This document shows positions 1-8,150 of a stretch of DNA of 64,000 nucleotides, piece by piece. Made by a program: the position numbers and the translations under genes. The DNA comes from Cohnella herbarum. GTDB taxonomy: Bacteria; Bacillota; Bacilli; Paenibacillales; Paenibacillaceae. Within the stretch, counting starts at the first letter, position 1. The number at the start of each line of letters is the position of its first letter. The notes below the pieces were generated by a model. It was given only the letters and a program-made list of their open reading frames with translations. It made no database searches and had not been told where the DNA came from. Location of the stretch: the NCBI RefSeq assembly GCF_012849095.1, contig NZ_CP051680.1, forward strand, positions 1,984,001 to 2,048,000, in the 5' to 3' direction.

Positions 1-547
1 GCACGTGCACACCGAGATCGATGACCGGCCCGCCCCCGGATCGGTTGTTGTCCGCGAACCATCCGCCGGGGTTGCCGTGACGGCGCAAATAAACCGCTTT
101 CACATAATACAGCTGGCCGAGCCTGTTTTCGTCCACGGCGTTTTTCAGCAGCTTGACGCCTTCTTCGTATCGCGTGCAAAAACCCGGCATCAGCACGCGG
201 CCGAACCGCTCTGCTGTCAACTGCATCTCCACCGCCTGCGTGGCGCTTACGGCCAGCGGCTTCTCGCATAGCACGTGCGCGCCGCCGTTCAGCGCATCGA
301 TCGAGACGGACGCGTGAAGGCTGTTCCAAACGCATACCGACACCGCATCCGGAGCGGCTTCCTCGAGCATTGTCCGGTAATCGTCATAAACGCGGGAAAT
401 TTCGTACTGGCGGGCGAACTGCTCTGCCCTGTCGCGATTACTATCGCATACCGCAACGACATCGACGTCAGCGCGTTTCCGATAGGCGGCTACATGACAG
501 TGCCCGATCGTACCCGCGCCGATTATTCCGACTTTTATTTTGTCCAC
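1..547 (-). CDS. Gfo/Idh/MocA-family NAD(P)-dependent oxidoreductase, 3' end outside window
   Basis: The visible 182 residues form the N-terminal Rossmann domain of a Gfo/Idh/MocA oxidoreductase. They begin DKIKVGIIGAGTIG, a GxGxxG-type dinucleotide-binding loop, and carry the family's CEKPLAVS motif near residue 95, whose Lys normally sits in the active site. Such enzymes oxidise sugars, inositols or related polyols in the cytoplasm; the substrate cannot be told from this half. A GTG at 547 is preferred because an AGGGGGA ribosome binding site lies 5 bases upstream; an in-frame ATG at 553 is the alternative. The gene follows the AraC-type regulator on the same strand, behind a terminator. 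The C-terminal domain is cut by the window edge. Confidence 0.85.
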   Translation of the reverse strand, partial: MDKIKVGIIGAGTIGHCHVAAYRKRADVDVVAVCDSNRDRAEQFARQYEISRVYDDYRTMLEEAAPDAVSVCVWNSLHASVSIDALNGGAHVLCEKPLAVSATQAVEMQLTAERFGRVLMPGFCTRYEEGVKLLKNAVDENRLGQLYYVKAVYLRRHGNPGGWFADNNRSGGGPVIDLGVHV

Positions 548-567
548 AAGCATCCCCCTAACAAAAA

Positions 568-611
568 AAACCCCGATGATCGGCTGAATTGTTCAACCGT
601 CATCTGGGTTT
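568..611 (-). terminator. Rho-independent terminator after the AraC-type regulator
   Basis: Read on the minus strand, an AAACCC arm followed by GATGA and GG segments pairs with a returning CC, ATC and GGGTTT arm, followed by a run of eight T. It lies between the regulator's stop and the start of the oxidoreductase gene. Because it sits directly in front of the oxidoreductase start, it could also act as a leader attenuator (inference). Confidence 0.6.
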
Positions 612-698
612 CATCGTACCATTCGAAAGATTCATTGTATTTGTTTCTATATTCGATTAATTTGTTCAAATTTATGAAGCTGGCCGGTGCGTGTGCTG

Positions 699-1577
699 TC
701 AACCGATCATTCGGTACTGGCTCGGCGCCATTCCTGTTACCTTTTTGAATGCCTTGCTGAAGGAATGAATAGACTGGTACCGCAGCTTTAACGCGATATC
801 GTTAATAGACAACGTCGTTTCGCGCAGCAGCCGCTCGGCCGTATCGATTCGCTTCTGATTATAATAAGTCTGCAACGACATGCCGATCTCGTTCGAGAAA
901 ATGTAGGACAGATGGGAGTAGCTGTAGTTGAGCCGATCCGCGATTTCCGTCAGACTTGTAATGTCGTAGATTTGGTTTTCAATGTAAGAGAGGACCGAAT
1001 ACACCGTTTCGTTGCCGAATTGGTCGGTCGTATGCGGCTTGCGCATAACCGTATCGGACTTCTGGAAATTACGGTGCGTCAAAATAATAATTTGCGTCAT
1101 ATATGTTTCCAGCATCTGCTGGGAAAAATCCGTTGGGTAATGCAGCTCCTTAAGCAGCGCGGTAAAAGACAACTCGATCGAAAACGCGTCCTTCACGCGG
1201 GGGCACGTCACCTGATCTAGCGTCTTCTGAATGTTCGGGTACGGGTTGTCCATCCCAAGGTTTGAATTGAAATAAAAAGCCAAGTACAAGTAGCGGAACG
1301 GGTCTTCGTTATCCGCGATCAAATTGTGGCACTGATCCGGCAGGCAGAGGAAGAGATCGCCCTTCTCGACGGGGAAGCGCTTACCATCTACGTAAAAGTC
1401 GCCTTTACCGGACAAAATATAACTGATCTCGTAACAAGGCTGAATATGGTTGCCGACTTCAAATCCGCCGAGACAGCTCAAGTCCCCGATTTGGTAAAGA
1501 CTGATAGAGGTATACTGCTGTGGATGATCCCAGTACCTAGTGTCGTAATGAAATTTCTTGCCGTCAAAATGGATCAT
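699..1577 (-). CDS. AraC-family transcriptional regulator with cupin sensor domain
   Basis: A 292-residue two-domain regulator. Residues about 40-130 look like an AraC-type cupin ligand-binding domain (YEISYILSGKGDFYVDGKRF, then EKGDLFLCLPDQCH). Residues about 190-290 hold two helix-turn-helix motifs and end with the signature region YQSIHSFSKAFKKVTGM..SQYR. The length is normal for the family. Regulators of this class usually control nearby sugar-use genes; the downstream oxidoreductase on the same strand is the natural candidate target, though a terminator separates them. The ATG at 1577 is preceded by a GGGGGG stretch at workable distance. Confidence 0.85.
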   Translation of the reverse strand: MIHFDGKKFHYDTRYWDHPQQYTSISLYQIGDLSCLGGFEVGNHIQPCYEISYILSGKGDFYVDGKRFPVEKGDLFLCLPDQCHNLIADNEDPFRYLYLAFYFNSNLGMDNPYPNIQKTLDQVTCPRVKDAFSIELSFTALLKELHYPTDFSQQMLETYMTQIIILTHRNFQKSDTVMRKPHTTDQFGNETVYSVLSYIENQIYDITSLTEIADRLNYSYSHLSYIFSNEIGMSLQTYYNQKRIDTAERLLRETTLSINDIALKLRYQSIHSFSKAFKKVTGMAPSQYRMIG

Positions 1578-1716
1578 ATCCTGCGCCCCCCGATCTTTTT
1601 TTGGCTACAGCATACTCTTGCACATGGAACGTGAAATTAACCTCATCATAAAATGGCGATTTTTTATTGTCAATCGGGGCGGCATAAAATACGGGCCTTC
1701 ACTCGAGATCGAATGA

Positions 1717-1908
1717 AAGCCCGCTTTACTTGAATTGCAACTTCCGTATGATTCTTCGCAAATAGATTCAAGCCCTGAACAAATTGCTGAAGATCTGGCA
1801 AGAATCGTCCAAAATAGTGTCTCCATCGATGCGCCATATGTGGTGTTCATTAAACTTTCAAATAAATTATTCACTAAACATCCCGTAGGCCGACGGGTCC
1901 TTCTTTGA
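1717..1908 (+). pseudogene. Possible remnant of an unknown gene
   Basis: A 63-codon open stretch on the plus strand, closed by TGA at 1906-1908 and preceded by an in-frame TGA at 1714, has a protein-like composition (DSSPEQIAEDLARIVQNS, then DAPYVVFIKLSNKLFTKH). It has no start codon or ribosome binding site, so it is read as the tail of a lost gene. The opposite-strand frame over the same bases has an unlikely, Cys/Met/Arg-rich composition and was not called. Family unknown. Confidence 0.3.
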
Positions 1909-1934
1909 ATTTCCCCACACATCTTTACTTTCTT

Positions 1935-2156
1935 TTAGGTTCTTTCTTCCTTCATTCGTTCAGGAATATACTCCAACAAATCACCAGGTTGACAATTTAG
2001 TGCTGAACAAATTTTATCAATTACTTCTAAAGAAACATATTCATTTGTGTTTAACTTTGCCATTGTTGCAGAAGAAATCCCAGTCATTTTCAATAAATCC
2101 TGCTTCTTTATTTCCCTATCTATCAGCAATTTTAGTAATGGTTTATAACTGATCAT
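1935..2156 (-). CDS. Small Xre/Cro-CI-type helix-turn-helix regulator
   Basis: A 73-residue protein almost wholly made of a Cro/CI-type helix-turn-helix: KKQDLLKMTGISSATMAKL forms the helix-turn-helix and the tail DKICSALNCQPGDLLEYIPE is typical of the single-domain YozG-like family. It probably acts as a dimeric DNA-binding repressor. The ATG is preceded by GAGGAG at good spacing. It lies just outside the last array site; no array-type end was found on its left, so it is treated as flanking sequence. Its target is not evident. Confidence 0.8.
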   Translation of the reverse strand: MISYKPLLKLLIDREIKKQDLLKMTGISSATMAKLNTNEYVSLEVIDKICSALNCQPGDLLEYIPERMKEERT

Positions 2157-2539
2157 CGCGAACTCCTCATAAAGTAGTTAAATGTTTCTTTAATTATATT
2201 GAACAATCTTTATTTACTCAAAAATATTTACTTTGTAAATATAAATCATACAAGGTCTAAATCTTGCGAAATTCATTAGAGATAATAATTGATCCGCTAG
2301 TTCGTACTCGTTTAAAACTATTACACGGCGACCTTACAACTACAGATTCTGATTTTATACTATTTTCAAATGAATCTATACAAAACTATAACATAATCCG
2401 AGAATCCCTACCCGACAACCTCCAACATGCCCTTTTCCTCTACTAAGCTCCAAACAAACATTACTCGAAAGTAAAATATATCTACAAGGTTTCAAGGATG
2501 CCATATGTCTATTCGAAGAACTACATATGTCTCGAATTT
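2157..2539. other. AT-rich stretch without a convincing gene
   Basis: This spacer between the Xre-type regulator and the array is very AT-rich. A 60-codon plus-strand frame (2264-2446, TTG start, no clear ribosome binding site) is the only sizeable open frame and has no recognisable motif, so no gene is called. Confidence 0.4.
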
Positions 2540-2566
2540 AAGAGCTTTTAACGCTCTTTTCTTTTT
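2540..2566 (+). terminator. Hairpin with T-run at the array's distal end
   Basis: AAGAGC, a 7-base loop, GCTCTT, then TTCTTTTT on the plus strand. It lies 12 bases outside the outermost array site and may mark the old chromosomal boundary. Confidence 0.5.
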
Positions 2567-2577
2567 GAGCTTGTCGA

Positions 2578-2740
2578 ATAACGTCTTATGTATTCACGAA
2601 CCCGAGAGGCTTAAGGCGACGAAGTCGCCGGGTGGCTTCGCCACTTAGCCTCGCAGGGTTGTCCGCCTATATCCACTCCCTCGAAATGCCCCGGGCGGAC
2701 CGAGCAGCCATCAGGCTGCGATGCATGAATACGATGTTAT
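2578..2740 (-). repeat. attC-like site S1 (outermost, distal)
   Basis: Most diverged site. The outer boxes are ATAACG...TATTCACG and GCATGAATACGATGTTAT. The three inner pairings are kept with different bases: CCCGAGAGGCTTA/TTAGCCTCGCAGGG, GTCCGCC/GGGCGGAC and GCAGCC/GGCTGC. Its right arm matches the start of the RidA cassette over 18 bp. Confidence 0.8.
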
Positions 2741-2781
2741 CGGAAATCAATGCCCCCCATTTGTTGCGTATTAAATAATTA

Positions 2782-3186
2782 TTACTTTTTCTCTAATGCT
2801 ACAACTGCTTCGATTTCCACAAGCTGTTTTTCATACCCTAACACTGTAACTCCTAATAGCGTACTTGGAACATCATTTTCGCCAAATTCCTCTCTTATCG
2901 CTCTCCATGCGGATACTAAGTCAGCTCGACTGGAGGACGCAACAAGGACTCTGGTATACGTAATGTCTTTGAGCGAGGCGCCAAATCCCCTTAATGCTTC
3001 AACTAAGTTTTCCACACAGAGTTTTGCTTGAAACTCATAATTATTAATGCCCAATACAATTCCTTCTTTATTAAGCGGGCAAGCTCCTGCCATAAAAAAT
3101 ATATCCATACCCGAAGGAATACATGAAGCATAAGCATAATCTACGGAAGCTAGATTGGTTAAACGTATCAAAGATATTTTGACCAT
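2782..3186 (-). CDS. RidA (YjgF/YER057c/UK114)-family protein, cassette C1
   Basis: A 134-residue protein with the RidA-family layout: NLASVDYAYASCIPSG at the N-terminus, DIFFMAGACPLN in the core strand, QAKLCVENLVEALRGFGASLKDI and a final LVEIEAVVALEK strand. Classical RidA enzymes hydrolyse reactive enamine/imine intermediates of amino-acid metabolism; the arginine needed for that is not obvious here, so the exact activity is open. The ATG at 3186 is chosen because GGGTGG lies 8 bases upstream; an earlier ATG at 3198 lacks a binding site. It is the only gene of its cassette, which starts and ends with GTTATCGGAAATCAATGC. Confidence 0.8.
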   Translation of the reverse strand: MVKISLIRLTNLASVDYAYASCIPSGMDIFFMAGACPLNKEGIVLGINNYEFQAKLCVENLVEALRGFGASLKDITYTRVLVASSSRADLVSAWRAIREEFGENDVPSTLLGVTVLGYEKQLVEIEAVVALEKK

Positions 3187-3299
3187 TTTTATTACCACCC
3201 ATTTGTCATTTTGTATTTTTACGTTTTTAATAAAATACTGAAGACTTTGTATTATAAGAATTAATCCATTTGGATTACTCTATATTGCATTGATTTCCG

Positions 3300-3483
3300 A
3301 TAACGTTCATGTATTCGCGACGTCCAACTCCCTTAAGCCCAGAGGGCGGCCGCGATGCGGTTAGGGAGTTGGATGTGTCCGGCTGATTCTGCTTCCCTGC
3401 TGCTGCCAATCGCCTCCCCGAATCCACTTCTAACTACGGCCGGACCGAGAGGCGAATGCCCCGAAGCGTGAATATGGTGTTAT
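3300..3483 (-). repeat. attC-like site S2
   Basis: Full site with arms ATAACGTTCATGTATTCGCG and GCGTGAATATGGTGTTAT. Inner pairs: CCAACTCCCTTAAG/GGTTAGGGAGTTGG, GTCCGGC/GCCGGAC and a weaker last hairpin (GGCGAATGCC). Right end GTTATGTGATGTCCCAGC matches the start of the following Nudix cassette. Confidence 0.85.
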
Positions 3484-3505
3484 GTGATGTCCCAGCCTTC
3501 GAAGC

Positions 3506-4009
3506 TTAACCTTCAATTAATCTAGGCGTTTTATATATACTTCTATTCATTATCCATTCTGTTAAAGCATCTCTAGTCGGAGCTCCCATTATAAAATTAA
3601 GATCATCTTTTGGATGCACTACATAATCGATAATTTCATTTATTGGTATCCATGCAATTCCTACTTGATGTAAATCTGGAGTCTGACCTACTAAAGCAAT
3701 TCGATCGTGGTTTACCGTGCAGTGAAATGTAAAATCTATTTGGTGTATTTGTGGTTCCAATTCAAAAAATTTCGAGTCCCTTCTAGCTATAAATTCATTA
3801 ATAAATATGAGTTCATTCCAAATGACTTCTAAATCAACTTCTTCTTTTACTTCTCTTTTCAGGGTTTCAATAATGCTTTCCCCATGATTCTGTCCTCCAC
3901 CTGGAAGAACATAAAATGCTCCTTGAACACCAGTTCTTCTCAAAACGAGTAACTCTTCGTCTTTGATTATTACAGCTCGAGCCGCAGTTCTAATGTTCAG
4001 AGCAAACAC
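3506..4009 (-). CDS. Nudix hydrolase, cassette C2
   Basis: A 167-residue protein with an intact Nudix box at about residues 37-59: GGGQNHGESIIETLKREVKEEVDL follows G-x5-E-x7-R-E-x2-E-E, so the Mg2+-binding Glu residues are present (motif quoted in part: GESIIETLKREVKEEVD). It should hydrolyse a nucleoside-diphosphate-linked compound in the cytoplasm; the substrate is not predictable. The start at 4009 is GTG next to GGAAAGAA, which is close spacing, so the true start may be slightly downstream. It is the single gene of its cassette, with 22 bases between its stop and the attC-like R box. Intact as far as can be seen. Confidence 0.85.
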   Translation of the reverse strand: MFALNIRTAARAVIIKDEELLVLRRTGVQGAFYVLPGGGQNHGESIIETLKREVKEEVDLEVIWNELIFINEFIARRDSKFFELEPQIHQIDFTFHCTVNHDRIALVGQTPDLHQVGIAWIPINEIIDYVVHPKDDLNFIMGAPTRDALTEWIMNRSIYKTPRLIEG

Positions 4010-4049
4010 TTCTTTCCACTAGTTTTTAATAAACTTGCTGGGATTTCAC

Positions 4050-4231
4050 ATAACGTTCTTGTATTCACGACGTCCAGCTCCCTTAAGCCCGAAGGGCGGC
4101 CGAGATGCGGTTAGGGAGTTGGATGTGTCCGGCTGTTCCCACTTCCCTGTTCTGAGTTCACTCCGATCGAATCCTCTTCAACTTCTGTCGGACCGAGGGC
4201 CGAATGGCCCGATGCGTGAATATGGTGTTAT
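4050..4231 (-). repeat. attC-like site S3
   Basis: Full site. From about 4095 to 4230 it is almost identical to S15 (14276-14416), including the normally variable region between the second and third pairings, which points to recent duplication. Inner pairs: CCAGCTCCCTTAAG/GGTTAGGGAGTTGG, CCGGC/GTCGG and GGGCC/GGCCC. Confidence 0.85.
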
Positions 4232-4253
4232 CGGATGTTCCCCTCTTCTCGAA

Positions 4254-4775
4254 TTACTTACACAGTTCTATTGTCATTTCAATTTCTGATTTTTCATTCT
4301 CATCTATTATTTCAACTGTTACTTCAGTTATTCTCTCAGAAAAAGATTCCACTAGGCTTTTACAATTTTTATATGCTTCATCTAATTCGTTTAAGTCTTT
4401 CGTTCTTCCGAGAGTTAAATGAGGCTTGTAATTTGTTGTCTTCAAGAAATCAGGGTAATAATCACTTAAAATTTCTGTATAAAGTTGTTTATGTAGTTCT
4501 ACCAGACTCTCCGTTCCTTTCGTGATATTTAAGAACAAATAATTTCCTTTTTCTATCGTTATTCCTTGAAGCGTCAATTTGAATTGCTTTATATGTCTTA
4601 TCGATTTCCTAATATGTCCCTCTAGTTCACATGTTGCAATTGAACTTTTGAAAGGAAATACTAGGGTAATATGTGGGTCAACATAACCATATAGGGGATC
4701 GTAGATTTTTCGAATCTTCTCGATCATTTCTTGATTAGTAAAATGAGTGAAGATCATAATGCATCTATGAATCAT
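4254..4775 (-). CDS. 2H phosphoesterase / 2'-5' RNA ligase-like protein, cassette C3
   Basis: A 173-residue protein of the 2H phosphoesterase superfamily. The two catalytic H-x-T/S motifs are both present: PHITLVFPF near residue 35 and PHLTLGR near residue 118. Family members cleave or form 2',3'-cyclic phosphates or 2'-5' links in RNA or small nucleotides (ligT, YjcG and cyclic phosphodiesterase types); the size fits the YjcG-like group. The ATG at 4775 is preceded by AAGGGG at 7 bases. Single-gene cassette; intact. Confidence 0.85.
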   Translation of the reverse strand: MIHRCIMIFTHFTNQEMIEKIRKIYDPLYGYVDPHITLVFPFKSSIATCELEGHIRKSIRHIKQFKLTLQGITIEKGNYLFLNITKGTESLVELHKQLYTEILSDYYPDFLKTTNYKPHLTLGRTKDLNELDEAYKNCKSLVESFSERITEVTVEIIDENEKSEIEMTIELCK

Positions 4776-4827
4776 TAGATTACCCCTTCTATAAAATATG
4801 TTATTAAATGCTTTTGGGGAATTTCGG

Positions 4828-5010
4828 ATAAAGTTCGTGTATTCACGACGTCCAACTCCCTTAAGCCATAAGGACGGCTGCGACGCGGTTAGGGAGTTGG
4901 ATGTGACCGGCAGATCCTACTTCCCCGCTGCTGAACATGCCTCCTCTAATCAACTTCTAACTCCTGTCCGGACCGAGGCCGAATGGCCCGAAGCGTGAAT
5001 ATTGTGTTAT
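4828..5010 (-). repeat. attC-like site S4
   Basis: Full site with a changed left box (ATAAAGTTCG instead of ATAACGTTC). Inner pairs CCAACTCCCTTAAG/GGTTAGGGAGTTGG and GTCCGG-type stem are kept. Right end GTTATGCGAAGCTCTT matches the start of the kinase-like cassette C4. Confidence 0.8.
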
Positions 5011-5038
5011 GCGAAGCTCTTAACTCCCTTGCAATGAC

Positions 5039-5590
5039 TTACAAATTCTTCATTATTAGTTGTCCTTTTATTCTTTCAACAATTTCTAATGTTGTAAGTG
5101 TTCCATCTATAACAAAATCTGAATCAGGTTTCACTGATCTTACCATCTCTAAATATGCTGTTCTTGCCTTTATTAAATATTGTTCTAAGTCATTCTGAAT
5201 GTCATTTGGATTGTCTTTAAAATCTCTGATTAATCTTCTTGCCATTGCAATATCAAGCGGTGTATCAACGTATATCGTGAAATCTAAATATTCCCGCATG
5301 CTTATATTGAGATAAGAAAAAGGATAATCAAGCAATACATATTTCAAGTCTTTATTCTCTAAAAGGGATATGACATCTCGAGTGAAAGGACTAAGATTCC
5401 ATTCATTATAATTTGCTCCGCGATCTACCCAATCACATATATCATTTGGACTTTCCTCAAAATCATAATCATCAAAGTAAAGTGCTGTTGCACTTACTAA
5501 TTTCTCTTTCAACAAATTAGTTATGGTTGTTTTTCCTCCCCCAGAAACGGAGGAAATTGAAATTATCGTAGGTTTCTTAGCAGAACTCAT
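5039..5590 (-). CDS. P-loop nucleoside kinase-like ATPase, cassette C4
   Basis: A 183-residue P-loop protein. Walker A is SSVSGGGKTT near residue 14; ALYFDDYDF and VLLDYPFSYLN resemble the substrate and Walker B strands of uridine kinase and related nucleoside or shikimate-type kinases, and the Arg-rich RRLIRDF segment could be a lid. It likely phosphorylates a small metabolite. The ATG at 5590 is chosen because GGAGG lies 9 bases upstream; the open frame extends to 5638 without a binding site. Its stop is 29 bases from the R box of S4. Single-gene cassette; intact. Confidence 0.8.
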   Translation of the reverse strand: MSSAKKPTIISISSVSGGGKTTITNLLKEKLVSATALYFDDYDFEESPNDICDWVDRGANYNEWNLSPFTRDVISLLENKDLKYVLLDYPFSYLNISMREYLDFTIYVDTPLDIAMARRLIRDFKDNPNDIQNDLEQYLIKARTAYLEMVRSVKPDSDFVIDGTLTTLEIVERIKGQLIMKNL

Positions 5591-5647
5591 AATATACATC
5601 CTCCAAAAAGAGTTAAACAATATGTTGTGGCACTTCAAGAGTTTCGC

Positions 5648-5827
5648 ATAACGTTCTTGTATTCACGACGTCCTACCACCTTAAAGGAGCGAAGCGACTG
5701 GCCGCGATGCGGTTAGGTGGTAGGATGTGTCCGGCTGCTTCCGCTTCCTTGCTACTGAAAATTGAATCCTCTTCTGACTCCTGCCGGACCGAGGGCCGAA
5801 TGGCCCGATGCGTGAATATGGTGTTAT
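5648..5827 (-). repeat. attC-like site S5
   Basis: Full site of the CCTACCACC subtype: CCTACCACCTTAA pairs with TTAGGTGGTAGG, so both arms of the inner stem changed together relative to S2. GTCCGGC and GGGCC/GGCCC stems kept. Right end GTTATCCGATGCCTCCGA matches the start of cassette C5. Confidence 0.85.
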
Positions 5828-6038
5828 CCGATGCCTCCGACTTCTTCGCTTTACTCACAAATCATTCTTAAATCTATTAAATCAAGCCCTTAAATCAAGC
5901 TCTTAAATCAAGCTCTTATCTGGAATTGTATCCCATTCTCATTCTGTTGGCATTCGGTTATTTCTTTATCTGAATTAAATAAAAGAGCGCCGCAGCACCG
6001 TATGGTGCCCCCAAATCCACGCATGTGAAGCGAGTAAT

Positions 6039-6236
6039 TTAATATTTCTTTTTTGATGTTAGAACCGAATGTAAAAGTAATACTGCTCCAACTATCAAGG
6101 TGACAAACACTACAGTCATGATAAAGAGCACTTCCTCTTGATCATGAACTCTATTAATTATTCCGAAAAACCAAAAAAGTTCTATGATCAAAATTACAAT
6201 CCAAATATAAACGAAACTAGAATGATTATTTTTCAA
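6039..6236 (-). CDS. Small two-span membrane protein, cassette C5
   Basis: A 65-residue protein with two hydrophobic spans, about residues 8-27 (YIWIVILIIELFWFFGII) and 38-58 (VLFIMTVVFVTLIVGAVLLL), and a basic tail SKKKY. No family is recognised. A TTG start at 6236 is supported by AAAGGTG 9 bases upstream. About 200 bases between its stop and site S5 hold no gene but include three near-copies of AAATCAAGCTCTT (5877-5922). Small membrane proteins are common integron cassette cargo; no function is assigned. Confidence 0.65.
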   Translation of the reverse strand: MKNNHSSFVYIWIVILIIELFWFFGIINRVHDQEEVLFIMTVVFVTLIVGAVLLLHSVLTSKKKY

Positions 6237-6283
6237 ACTTAATCACACCTTTCAAAATTGGGGTTCGAACTCGGAGGTTTCGG

Positions 6284-6467
6284 ATAACGTTTTGTATTCA
6301 CGACGTCCAACTCCCTTAAGCCCGAAGGGCGGCCGCGATGCGGTTAGGGAGTTGGATGTGTCCGGCTGATTCTGCTTCCCTGCCTACTGAAATTTCTTCT
6401 AGCGAATCTTCTCCAACTTCGGTCCGGACCGAGGGGTGAATGCCCCGATGTGTGAATATGGTGTTAG
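6284..6467 (-). repeat. attC-like site S6
   Basis: Full site with CCAACTCCCTTAAG/GGTTAGGGAGTTGG, GTCCGG/CCGGAC and a GGGGTGAATGCCCC last hairpin. The right box is GTTAG rather than GTTAT: GTTAGACGAAGTTCC, matched by the other end of cassette C6. Confidence 0.85.
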
Positions 6468-6498
6468 ACGAAGTTCCTGGCTTCTTGATATACACTCA

Positions 6499-6666
6499 CT
6501 AGTGTTCTTTGTCCCTTTCCTTGCTATTGAGAATACTTAGTTCTTTAATGATTAAATCCAATCGATTTATTATTCTTTCATCATTCTTTACCTGTATCTT
6601 TAGCGTGTAATGAATGGTCCCTAATCCTACGATCATTAGAAATAAAAACAAAATGTAAAGGAACAT
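6499..6666 (-). CDS. Small single-span membrane protein, cassette C6
   Basis: A 55-residue protein: one hydrophobic span (MFLYILFLFLMIVGLGTIHY) followed by a charged, probably cytoplasmic helix with many Lys/Glu (RIINRLDLIIKELSIL). Layout resembles many short phage or cassette-borne hypothetical proteins; no function is assigned. The ATG at 6666 is preferred over the frame's first ATG (6768) because AAGGTGAG lies 6 bases upstream. It is the only gene of its cassette, whose ends share GTTAGACGAA.TTCC. Confidence 0.6.
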   Translation of the reverse strand: MFLYILFLFLMIVGLGTIHYTLKIQVKNDERIINRLDLIIKELSILNSKERDKEH

Positions 6667-6892
6667 CAAGATCTCACCTTCTCTATTAAGGTTTAATCCA
6701 CAATATTTATTATCAAGCGCTCCGTCGCTGGAATTCGCGACTTCTTCTAGGATATTGTTAATATTCAAACCATAATCTTTACCCCTACGTTTTACAAATT
6801 CTGTATATAGAAAAAAAACTCCTTCTCAAACGGAGAAAGAGTCGAAAAATAATGTGTTTGATTGAATTCTGTAATGCTCTCAGGAATTTCGT

Positions 6893-7083
6893 CTAACGTT
6901 CTTGTATTCACGACGTCCCACCACCTTAAGCCCCACCAGGGGAGGCCGCGATGCGGTTAGGTGGTGCGGATGTGTCCGGCTGTTTCTGCTTCTCCGAATA
7001 CTGAAGTGCCTCTTCGAAATACATCAGACTCCTGCCGGACCGAGGGACGACGGAGTCGTCCCGATGCGTGAATATGGTGTTAT
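6893..7083 (-). repeat. attC-like site S7
   Basis: Full site of the CCCACCACC subtype: CACCACCTTAAG pairs with GGTTAGGTGGTG. The last hairpin is GGGACGAC/GTCGTCCC, a fully compensated replacement of GGGCC/GGCCC. The left box is CTAAC, mirroring the GTTAG of its left-hand cassette. Confidence 0.85.
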
Positions 7084-7124
7084 AAGATGTTGGCGCCTTC
7101 TCGAGATACCTGCAGATTCCATTA

Positions 7125-7382
7125 TCATATGTATCTTGAAACAGTTTCAGGGTACTCACCATTTTTGAAACATTTCGCAAGGCAGTATCCGGCTTGCTTT
7201 ATATAAAATCCATAGGGCCCATTATCACCTGAATAAGGTTTTAATTCTGAAATCATCTCGGCTGTTTTATCTAGTCTTATTTTTCCCATGTTTTCTTTCA
7301 AGTCATTCTTATTAGGAGAGAAGTAATAGATTACCTCTTCATCATTTTCTATTTCCTTAAATAAATAGGTGCTCCAACTCAC
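7125..7382 (-). CDS. Hypothetical protein, second gene of cassette C7
   Basis: About 85 residues, acidic to neutral, with a YYFSPNKNDLKE segment and a C-terminal CLAKCFKNGEYPETVSRYI. No family recognised. A GTG at 7382 fits AAAGGA 9 bases upstream better than the TTG at 7391. It begins 14 bases after the stop of the zinc-ribbon-like gene, so the two are very likely cotranscribed and enter or leave as one cassette. Confidence 0.6.
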   Translation of the reverse strand: MSWSTYLFKEIENDEEVIYYFSPNKNDLKENMGKIRLDKTAEMISELKPYSGDNGPYGFYIKQAGYCLAKCFKNGEYPETVSRYI

Positions 7383-7396
7383 ATGTATCAATCCTT

Positions 7397-7675
7397 TTAC
7401 TTAGAAATTATAGGCTTCCATGTCCCACCACTTCCATGATATGTTTCAACGCTGAGTTCAAACAATCTTAAACAGTTTGTACATTCAAACTTGTGAACTA
7501 GAACATCATCTGGGAGTGATTTTCCTTTTTGTATCTGTTCAAGATCACAATTTGAATCTACTAAGATAAGTACACTATCTTGAATAAACGTTTTTATTTG
7601 CGAAACAATATTAAAATATTCGTATGGATGATTAATTTCAATTGTTGTTGAGATATCTTCGCATTTATTACACAT
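7397..7675 (-). CDS. Hypothetical protein with paired Cys-x2-Cys motifs, first gene of cassette C7
   Basis: About 92 residues with CNKC at the extreme N-terminus and CTNC near residue 68, spaced like a split zinc ribbon; the rest has two predicted helices. Zinc binding is inferred from the Cys pairs only. The ATG at 7675 is favoured by a GGAG 8 bases upstream, next to a GTG at 7684. It is followed directly by the gene at 7125-7382; two-gene cassettes with short spacers suggest that the pair works together. Confidence 0.6.
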   Translation of the reverse strand: MCNKCEDISTTIEINHPYEYFNIVSQIKTFIQDSVLILVDSNCDLEQIQKGKSLPDDVLVHKFECTNCLRLFELSVETYHGSGGTWKPIISK

Positions 7676-7715
7676 ATTGAGCACTCCATGAATTTAATAT
7701 TTGCGCCAGTTTCTT

Positions 7716-7882
7716 ATAACGTTCGTGTATTCACGACGCCTCACCACCTTAAAGGAGCAAAGCGACTGGCCGCGATGCGGTTAGGTGGTTCAGGTGTGTC
7801 CGGCTGAATTACCCTCGGCTCTTCTTCATCGGTCCAGACCAGGGGGCGGAAAAGCCGTCCCGAAGCGTGAATATGGTGTTAT
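7716..7882 (-). repeat. attC-like site S8
   Basis: Slightly shorter full site, CTCACCACCTTAA/TTAGGTGGTTCAG. It lies between cassettes C7 and C8. Right end GTTATAGGATGTCAGCGC matches the far end of the chimeric cassette C8 at 9603. Confidence 0.8.
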
Positions 7883-7916
7883 AGGATGTCAGCGCCTTCT
7901 CTGAAAAACTCACATT

Positions 7917-8113
7917 TCACTTCAAAGTTGTAATCCATTCGTTATAAAATTCCTCGATAGATTCATTCAATATCTGTTCAAATTCTTCAGGTTTTCTGAT
8001 AATTTCGTTTAATATTTTCACCCCATATTTGTCATTAATGAAATTTACTATTAATCCACTATAAAAATATGCTGTTCCTCCAAAATCGTCGAAATATGTT
8101 GGACTCTTTAATT
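7917..8113 (-). pseudogene. C-terminal remnant of an unknown gene (possibly peptidase-like), cut by IS3-family element
   Basis: Sixty-six codons open into the left end of the insertion element and closed by TGA at 7917-7919. The peptide reads ...YFDDFGGTAYFYSGLIVNFINDKYG... and ends EEFYNEWITTLK. The pattern 'Y-x-x-x-x-x-V-x-F-I-x-D-K-Y-G' recalls the helix after the zinc site in peptidase-MA-like proteins, but the catalytic part is missing, so this is only a hint. The N-terminal part is absent from the other flank of the element, which carries a different gene. Confidence 0.6.
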
Positions 8114-8150
8114 TGGACCTCTGTCAAGATAGTAGACACAGATTTTCTTC

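Noticed and set aside
1605..1922. 105-codon minus-strand frame between the AraC- and Xre-type genes
   Set aside because: Met/Cys/Ser/Arg-rich composition without motif or ribosome binding site; the plus-strand frame here looks more protein-like.
4798..4998. Short frames across array sites (e.g. reading ...YSRRPTPLSHKDG...)
   Set aside because: The same peptide appears at many sites because the DNA site is repeated; it has no ribosome binding site and follows DNA structure, not protein selection.
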